From NCBI GenBank assembly GCA_013214975.1, contig JABSPR010000447.1:1-10679 (forward strand): 10,679 nt of DNA. Reading direction: 5' to 3'. A program made the translations under genes and the position numbers. The notes below the pieces were generated by a model, which searched no databases, had not been told where the DNA came from, and saw only the letters and a program-made list of their open reading frames with translations. The DNA is from Flavobacteriales bacterium. Lineage in GTDB: Bacteria > Bacteroidota > Bacteroidia > DT-38. Shown here piece by piece: positions 5,897 through 10,679 of this stretch; the stretch's first letter is position 1; each line of letters starts with the position of its first letter.

Positions 5897-7492
5897 ATGA
5901 AATCAACTTCAAACGACGGTTATATAAATAGCAGAAATTTTTTACTTCTAGTATCATTCATTGAAGGTGCCATTGTTATGGCAATAGAGCTTATTAGTGC
6001 AAAAATGATGGCTCCATATTTTGGCACTTCTACTTATGTATGGACCTCAATTCTAATTATCACATTACTCGGACTATCACTTGGTTATTATCTAGGTGGC
6101 TGGATTTCTAAGAAATACACTAACAGCAGTATCCTTTTTAATGTTGTTGCTTTTGGCAGTATTGCTATTGGCCTTATGCCCATAGTTGCACCATGGATCA
6201 TTGAGAAAACAATGACAATTGGTTTCGTACAAGGATCCATTTTATCTTCTTTAGTTTTCTTAACTCCTCCACTAATTTTCTGTGGGATGGTATCTCCGAT
6301 TATCATTACGAGATTATCTATGATTTCAAATCAGATTGGGAAAAGTGCAGGAACCGTTTATGCTATTTCAACGATAGGTGGTGTCTTGGCTACTTTCTTT
6401 ACTGGGTTTTATGTAATCCCTAATCATGGGTTAAGACTAAGCACAGGAATCATAGCAATTATATTTGGTCTAATTCCAGTTTTCTATTATTATAAGTCAA
6501 AAAAGCTAATGCCAGTTGTTAGCATTATAGGTGTACTCGTTGTACTGTTTTGTGTTAACGTAATGCTGAACAATAAAGGAGTAAAAAACTCAAAGCTGTA
6601 TAAAGAAATATACCGATCGGATGGTCTCCTCGGTCAAGTTTTTGTTGTTGAGTATAAGAATAAAAAGAACCCCTCTATAATGCTACACATCAATAATATT
6701 TCCCAAACACACATGCACAAACCTTCGGGCAGATCTATGTGGAAGTATGTTAATAGGTTAGCAACATTTACTGCATGTAAGCCTAGCGGATCTAGAGTAC
6801 TGCTAGCTGGCTTAGGTGGTGGTAACGTAGTAAAAGAATTGAATCGTCTCGGATTCGTGATTGACGTATGCGATTTAGATAAGAGAATGGCAAAAGTATC
6901 GAGAGAATTTTTTGACATGCCCGAACCCAATAGCATCGTTGCAATGGATGCTAGACGAACCATCCGAATGGCTGCTCCAGAAACATACGATATCGTTATA
7001 TTAGATATGAGCGCTGGAGAAAACCAGCCAACCAATGTTTATACTGTAGAAGGATTCTCAGACTTACGAAAAATTTTAAAACCAGATGGTATACTCTTCT
7101 TGCATTACCCTTCTATTATGAATGGAGAAGAAGGAATTGCACTAAAGTCTATTGGAAAGACGCTAATTACAGCTGGATTTCAAACCAACTTACTTAGAAC
7201 AACAGATGATTACAACAAGCACATTGAGTTTATGTACATGTGCTTTAACCAACCGACAAATATTGCTAGTCTTGATTTCTCAAGAAGAGATCCGTGGACT
7301 AAACAATATAATTTCCCAATACTCCCAGAAAATATATTTTTAAACGATGTTAATTTTGATGAAGGCCATGTTTTAGTAGATGACAAACCTTTATTCGACA
7401 AACTGCATCAAAAAATGGTAGTTCGATACAGAACTCAAGGAATCAACATTACTGCTGCAGGGCTTATTAAAGAAGGGTTGAATATTTTTTAA
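5897..7492 (+). CDS. Seven-helix membrane protein fused to spermidine-synthase-like domain
   Basis: The 531-residue protein belongs to the group annotated as fused MFS/spermidine synthase. Residues 15-225 hold about seven hydrophobic segments (roughly 15-37, 48-70, 78-101, 113-138, 150-174, 179-199, 204-224). The first shows the motif FIEGAIVMAIELISAKMMAPYFG with two Glu, as in this family. The cytoplasmic C-terminal half has a Rossmann-type methyltransferase fold: GLGGGN (305-310) for the nucleotide, CDLDKRM with D326 and D328 where family members bind ribose, MDARRTI further on, and ILDMSAGE with D370 at the position of the catalytic Asp. The canonical SpeE segment after that Asp is not conserved, and no SpeD lies nearby, so polyamine synthesis is unproven. 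An AdoMet-dependent or transport-linked role is possible. The start ATG has only a weak AAAGG upstream. Its stop abuts that of bshC. Confidence 0.85.
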   Translation: MKSTSNDGYINSRNFLLLVSFIEGAIVMAIELISAKMMAPYFGTSTYVWTSILIITLLGLSLGYYLGGWISKKYTNSSILFNVVAFGSIAIGLMPIVAPWIIEKTMTIGFVQGSILSSLVFLTPPLIFCGMVSPIIITRLSMISNQIGKSAGTVYAISTIGGVLATFFTGFYVIPNHGLRLSTGIIAIIFGLIPVFYYYKSKKLMPVVSIIGVLVVLFCVNVMLNNKGVKNSKLYKEIYRSDGLLGQVFVVEYKNKKNPSIMLHINNISQTHMHKPSGRSMWKYVNRLATFTACKPSGSRVLLAGLGGGNVVKELNRLGFVIDVCDLDKRMAKVSREFFDMPEPNSIVAMDARRTIRMAAPETYDIVILDMSAGENQPTNVYTVEGFSDLRKILKPDGILFLHYPSIMNGEEGIALKSIGKTLITAGFQTNLLRTTDDYNKHIEFMYMCFNQPTNIASLDFSRRDPWTKQYNFPILPENIFLNDVNFDEGHVLVDDKPLFDKLHQKMVVRYRTQGINITAAGLIKEGLNIF

Positions 7493-9076
7493 TTACTCTG
7501 AGAGTATCTGAAATTCATTTATAAAAGGATCAAACTCCTTTTTCAAAGTCTCTATAAAGTCTTCTCCATATTTTAAGTAGAAAGGAATTATATTTTCATA
7601 CCTCTCTTGAAGCCCATTGTCAGGAAACAGCTTAGATTTAATATTCTCAATTCTAGCTATTTGATCTTCTAACTTTCTCTTTCTTGCTTTGTAAATTCTT
7701 TTATCAATTGCATCCAAAGAATTTAAAATCTTCTTCTCCTCCCCTTTAAGACTACTTTCTATTGAGCTATCCACCCCAATAGCTTCATGCAATAAATCAT
7801 TTATTGAATCCTTCAACTTAATTATCTTATCCTCTATTAAAGAATTATCGGACGGACTTTGATCCACATAGATTTTAGTAAGCTGATGGATATCTTGGAA
7901 CAGCTGACTTAAGTTAAAACCCATATCCGTAAATCGCTTACTACTTTTCTTATCTATAAAGAGTGCAGAATTTCTTAAAAGCAAAATGGGAAATGGGATA
8001 TCATAAAGTTCGAACGCCGATTTTAACTGAAGCCAGTAAGACAGTTCTCCACCGCCACCGATGTACGCAAGATTAGGTAATACCCTTTCTTGATACATGC
8101 AACGCATAATCACATTAGGACTAAAATTTTCTGGATTCGACTCCACTTCATCTAATAAGTTCTCTGAAACATCTATTACACGCTCTCTACTCCCTGGTGA
8201 TAGGTAAAACAGATTTATCGGTCTTGGATTAACTTGGATCTTGTAATTCTTAGCCAACAACTCATTCGTACTCTTTATGGCTTTCTCTATACGTTGGTTC
8301 TGCAGCTCGTCGCGCATTACATCCTTAAACTGATTCTTCAACGACTTGTCATCCCCATCTATAACAACTAAGCCATCATTAGGAAATAAAGTATAAATCA
8401 ACTCACGAGTAGCAATCGTTATCGAGCTTCCTGGTGTGTATGCCTTTTCAATGGCAGTTATAAATTCTTGACCTAAGTTTTTATCCCCTACAATATATTT
8501 TAATTCGCTTAATACAGAATTAATGCTATCCGTATCCAAACGGCCAACAGCACCACTCATACCTTGCTCCCACTTCAATTTCTTATTATAGATATTGGCA
8601 ACGCTTATTTCTTCAAAGTCATGGTCTTCGGATGCCATCCAAAACACAGGCACGAAATTATTATCGGGGTACTCTTCCTTTAATTTCTTAACGGTATTAA
8701 GCGCCGAAACTATCTTGTAAATAAAATATAACGGACCAGTAAACAAGCACAATTGATGTCCCGTTGTGATAGTAAATGTGTTACTATCGGTAATAATGTC
8801 AATATTAGTTTTGGTTGATGAGCTTATATCCACACCTTGGTGTTGACCTAGCAGAGCTTCGTGCAAAACAGTCCTATTTATATCAATCGATGCTCTTTCT
8901 TCAATCGCTTTCTTAAAAGAAGATACATTGGGTCGATGGGAAATCAACTTATCAAGCTCCGAGTTGCCTTCGATATAATCGATTATCAACTTGGTAAAAT
9001 ATCCGGCTTCGCGGAAAGGAATAAAAGTGCTTTTAACATCTATCATCTGTTTCAAAAATAAACTATACCTCGCCAT
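7493..9076 (-). CDS. bshC: Bacillithiol biosynthesis cysteine-adding enzyme BshC
   Basis: BshC is the last-step enzyme proposed to join cysteine to glucosaminyl-malate, giving bacillithiol, a low-molecular-weight thiol used by Firmicutes and many Bacteroidota. Family marks are the N-terminal FIPFREAGYFTKLIIDYI, the core TTGHQLCLFTGPLYFIYKI (104-122), FWMASEDHDFEE (145-156) and GGGGELSYWLQLK in the middle. A charged helical stretch at about 400-485 fits the family's coiled-coil dimer region. The length of 527 residues is normal. The start is uncertain: homologues begin close to the IPF motif, so Met11 (ATG at 9046-9044) may be the true start, giving 517 residues. The ATG at 9076 gives the longest frame. 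The gene is divergent from yceI and convergent with the membrane fusion gene, so it is probably transcribed alone. No other bsh gene lies in the window. Confidence 0.93.
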   Translation of the reverse strand: MARYSLFLKQMIDVKSTFIPFREAGYFTKLIIDYIEGNSELDKLISHRPNVSSFKKAIEERASIDINRTVLHEALLGQHQGVDISSSTKTNIDIITDSNTFTITTGHQLCLFTGPLYFIYKIVSALNTVKKLKEEYPDNNFVPVFWMASEDHDFEEISVANIYNKKLKWEQGMSGAVGRLDTDSINSVLSELKYIVGDKNLGQEFITAIEKAYTPGSSITIATRELIYTLFPNDGLVVIDGDDKSLKNQFKDVMRDELQNQRIEKAIKSTNELLAKNYKIQVNPRPINLFYLSPGSRERVIDVSENLLDEVESNPENFSPNVIMRCMYQERVLPNLAYIGGGGELSYWLQLKSAFELYDIPFPILLLRNSALFIDKKSSKRFTDMGFNLSQLFQDIHQLTKIYVDQSPSDNSLIEDKIIKLKDSINDLLHEAIGVDSSIESSLKGEEKKILNSLDAIDKRIYKARKRKLEDQIARIENIKSKLFPDNGLQERYENIIPFYLKYGEDFIETLKKEFDPFINEFQILSE

Positions 9077-9163
9077 TTACATAATCTTCTAAAAGGCCTA
9101 ATTATTGCAAAAGCGTTATTCTACTATTTCCATTATTTTTACACTAACTAAACACTTCATATT
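9077..9163. promoter_or_regulatory. Divergent promoter region of bshC and the YceI gene
   Basis: These 87 bases must hold the promoters of both divergent genes. Rightward, TATTTTTA (9134-9141) matches the -7 box except for the last G. Leftward, an exact TATTTTTG lies inside the long bshC frame, 6 bases ahead of its second ATG, which would make that ATG almost leaderless. Neither has a clear -33 partner. Confidence 0.35.
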
Positions 9164-9796
9164 ATGATACTAAAGAAATTCAAAAAGCTAGGATTAACGG
9201 CAGCAGCACTATGCACAACTTTTATCTTTTCTAGTTTCTTAACTGCTTCGGTCCTAACCTATCAAACAAACAACAGTAAAAGTGAAGTGCATTGGGAAGG
9301 AGAGAAAATTACAGGTAGCTCACACTCAGGCATAATTAACATACAAAGTGGAAAGGTATACGTGATGAGTGAGCAGATTGCCGGCGGTGACTTTGTTCTT
9401 GACATGACTTCTTTGAACACAACAGATATGGACGATGAGAAATCGAATGCCAAATTAACCAAGCACTTAAAAAACGATGACTTCTTTTCGGTAGAGAAGT
9501 TCCCAACTGCTAAACTTGAGATTACGGAAGCGATAAAGATTCTGAACGCTTTAGATACTGATTCTAACTATGAGTTCAAAGCAAAGCTCACTATTAAAGA
9601 CATTACTCATGAGATTGCATTCGGAGCTATTGTAGAGCATACAGAAACTACAATGAACGTAACCGCGAACATTGTTTTCGACCGAACCAAATTCGATGTT
9701 AAATATAACTCTGGTAGCTATTTCGACGATCTTGGCGACTACATGATTAAAGACGAAATAAAAATGACGATTAAAATAGTAGCTCAGTCAAATTAG
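9164..9796 (+). CDS. Secreted YceI-family protein
   Basis: The 210-residue protein has a clear signal peptide (basic MILKKFKKLG, hydrophobic to about residue 27, likely cleavage near LTA-SV at 28-29), so it should be periplasmic or exported. The rest is one YceI-like lipocalin-type domain. Family features include SEVHWEGEKITGSSHSG near the start, GGDFVLDMTSLNTTDMDD, DDFFSVEKFPTAKLEI, LTIKDITHEIAF, and the C-terminal FDRTKFDVKYNSGSYFDD with DYMIKDEIKMTIKI. YceI proteins bind long isoprenoid-type lipids in the structures known; the ligand and role here are unknown. The start ATG is the only one giving a complete signal. It is divergent from bshC and ends 12 bases before the aminotransferase start, so the two are probably one transcript. 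Confidence 0.93.
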   Translation: MILKKFKKLGLTAAALCTTFIFSSFLTASVLTYQTNNSKSEVHWEGEKITGSSHSGIINIQSGKVYVMSEQIAGGDFVLDMTSLNTTDMDDEKSNAKLTKHLKNDDFFSVEKFPTAKLEITEAIKILNALDTDSNYEFKAKLTIKDITHEIAFGAIVEHTETTMNVTANIVFDRTKFDVKYNSGSYFDDLGDYMIKDEIKMTIKIVAQSN

Positions 9797-9808
9797 TATC
9801 CAACAATT

Positions 9809-10679
9809 ATGATTTCACATCGGGAGCTTTATTTAAATCACGTAGCTCACCCTACTCCTTTCCCTCCTTCGTTAGACGTAAAACGAGCTGAGGGTATATA
9901 CATTTATGACCAAGATGATAACGCCTACATCGATCTTATCTCTGGCATTTCCGTTAGTAATGTTGGACATCGACATCCCAAAGTAATTGAAGCGATAAAA
10001 GCTCAACTCGACAAGTATACCTACTTAACCGTTTACGGGAAGTATGTACAAGCTCCCCAAGTAGAGCTAGCTAATGAGCTAACTAACCTTCTACCTACTA
10101 CTCTCGACAATGTGTATTTCGTTAATTCTGGAACTGAGGCAAACGAGGGAGCCACCAAACTTGCGAAAAGATACACAGGGAGATATGAATTAATTTCTTG
10201 TAAGAAGGCATACCACGGAAGTACACATGGTTCATTAAGCCTTTTGGGTGATGATGAAATGAAAAAGGGTTATTACCCATTGCTACCTAATTGCAATCTT
10301 ATTGAATACAACAACCAAGCAGATCTTAACTTTATAACAACCAAAACTGCAGCTGTGGTTATTGAAGGTGTGCAAGGTGAAGCGGGAACCATAATGGGCA
10401 ATGTAGATTACTTCAAAGCATTAAGAAAGAAATGCGACGATGTGGGTTGCCTCCTTATTATGGATGAAGTACAAACCGGGTTTGGGAGAACAGGCAAACT
10501 CTTTTCGTTCGAACATCTAGGCATAGTACCAGATATTATTACGATTGCTAAAGGAATGGGTGGCGGAATGCCAATTGGGGCTTTTGTGTCTTCAAAAGAA
10601 ATAATGAACGTATTAAAGTCGAACCCAATGCTTGGCCACATTACTACGTTTGGCGGTCATGCGGTATCGTGCGCATCCA
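9809..10679 (+). CDS. Class III PLP-dependent aminotransferase, cut by window end
   Basis: The first 290 codons are present and open to the window edge. The protein begins MISHRELYLNHVAHPTPFP and continues with AEGIYIYDQDDNAYIDLISG and GHRHPKV, typical of fold-type I, class III enzymes (acetylornithine, ornithine, 4-aminobutyrate and related aminotransferases). PLP-site residues are visible: SGTEAN (107-112), Asp219 in MDEVQTGFGRTG, the Schiff-base Lys248 in IAKGMGGGMPIG, and HITTFGGH near the edge. In Bacteroidota such proteins are usually annotated only as aspartate aminotransferase family protein, and the substrate cannot be told from the visible part. The usual length is about 390-400 residues, so roughly a quarter is missing. 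It follows yceI by 12 bases, without a strong ribosome site. Confidence 0.93.
   Translation, partial: MISHRELYLNHVAHPTPFPPSLDVKRAEGIYIYDQDDNAYIDLISGISVSNVGHRHPKVIEAIKAQLDKYTYLTVYGKYVQAPQVELANELTNLLPTTLDNVYFVNSGTEANEGATKLAKRYTGRYELISCKKAYHGSTHGSLSLLGDDEMKKGYYPLLPNCNLIEYNNQADLNFITTKTAAVVIEGVQGEAGTIMGNVDYFKALRKKCDDVGCLLIMDEVQTGFGRTGKLFSFEHLGIVPDIITIAKGMGGGMPIGAFVSSKEIMNVLKSNPMLGHITTFGGHAVSCAS

Noticed and set aside
6634..7035. Leftward 133-codon frame inside the membrane fusion gene, and similar frames inside guaA, bshC, yceI and the aminotransferase
   Set aside because: These are opposite-strand or shifted shadows of well-recognised genes and have no family resemblance of their own.
1..10679. 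CRISPR array, insertion sequence, tRNA, rRNA or defence island
   Set aside because: No regular spacer-repeat pattern, transposase, integrase, terminal inverted repeats, cloverleaf or rRNA-like segment was seen on either strand, and the intact genes are ordinary metabolic and regulatory ones.

Overview
The window looks like a chromosomal piece of a Bacteroidota bacterium, most likely a free-living or marine member of the Flavobacteriales or a nearby order. The support is the low GC content, leaders without strong Shine-Dalgarno sites, several matches to the Bacteroidota -7 promoter box TAnnTTTG, an N-terminal signal ending in FSQ, guaA next to a LysM/periplasmic-binding-fold gene, and a bacillithiol gene (bshC). 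No taxonomy search was possible, so the order is an inference.

Layout. Bases 1-386 hold no recognisable gene. A leftward pair follows: guaA (GMP synthase, 3476-1947) and, 57 bases downstream, a secreted LysM protein (1889-387) that ends abruptly and seems to lack its C-terminal part. Bases 3477-4202 are mostly non-coding, with one weak lysine-rich ORF (3798-4127) and a good rho-independent terminator (4131-4164) serving the next leftward gene. That gene (4871-4203) is a NarL/LuxR-type regulator whose receiver has Ser in place of the phosphoacceptor Asp. After a 331-base spacer with several dyads lies the remnant of a single-domain CheY-like receiver (5643-5203). It has no ATG at the expected start, Gly at the phosphoacceptor position, and an internal TAA followed by in-frame receiver-like sequence. 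I read it as a pseudogene.

From 5897 the genes are intact housekeeping or accessory metabolism. A seven-helix membrane protein fused to a spermidine-synthase-like domain (5897-7492) meets bshC (9076-7493) tail to tail with no base between the stop codons. Divergent from bshC is a secreted YceI-family protein (9164-9796), followed after 12 bases by a class III PLP aminotransferase (from 9809) cut by the window end.

How the parts work together. guaA and the LysM gene may be co-transcribed, but the gap between them also carries promoter-like sequence, including a sigma-54-like -24/-12 match. The two neighbouring receiver genes both lack the phosphorylatable Asp, one clearly decayed and the other intact as a reading frame, so this segment looks like an eroding signalling locus or one converted to phosphorylation-independent control. 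I see no mobile element, CRISPR array, tRNA or rRNA, and no convincing new multi-gene system. The points most worth checking are the two receivers and the truncated LysM protein.
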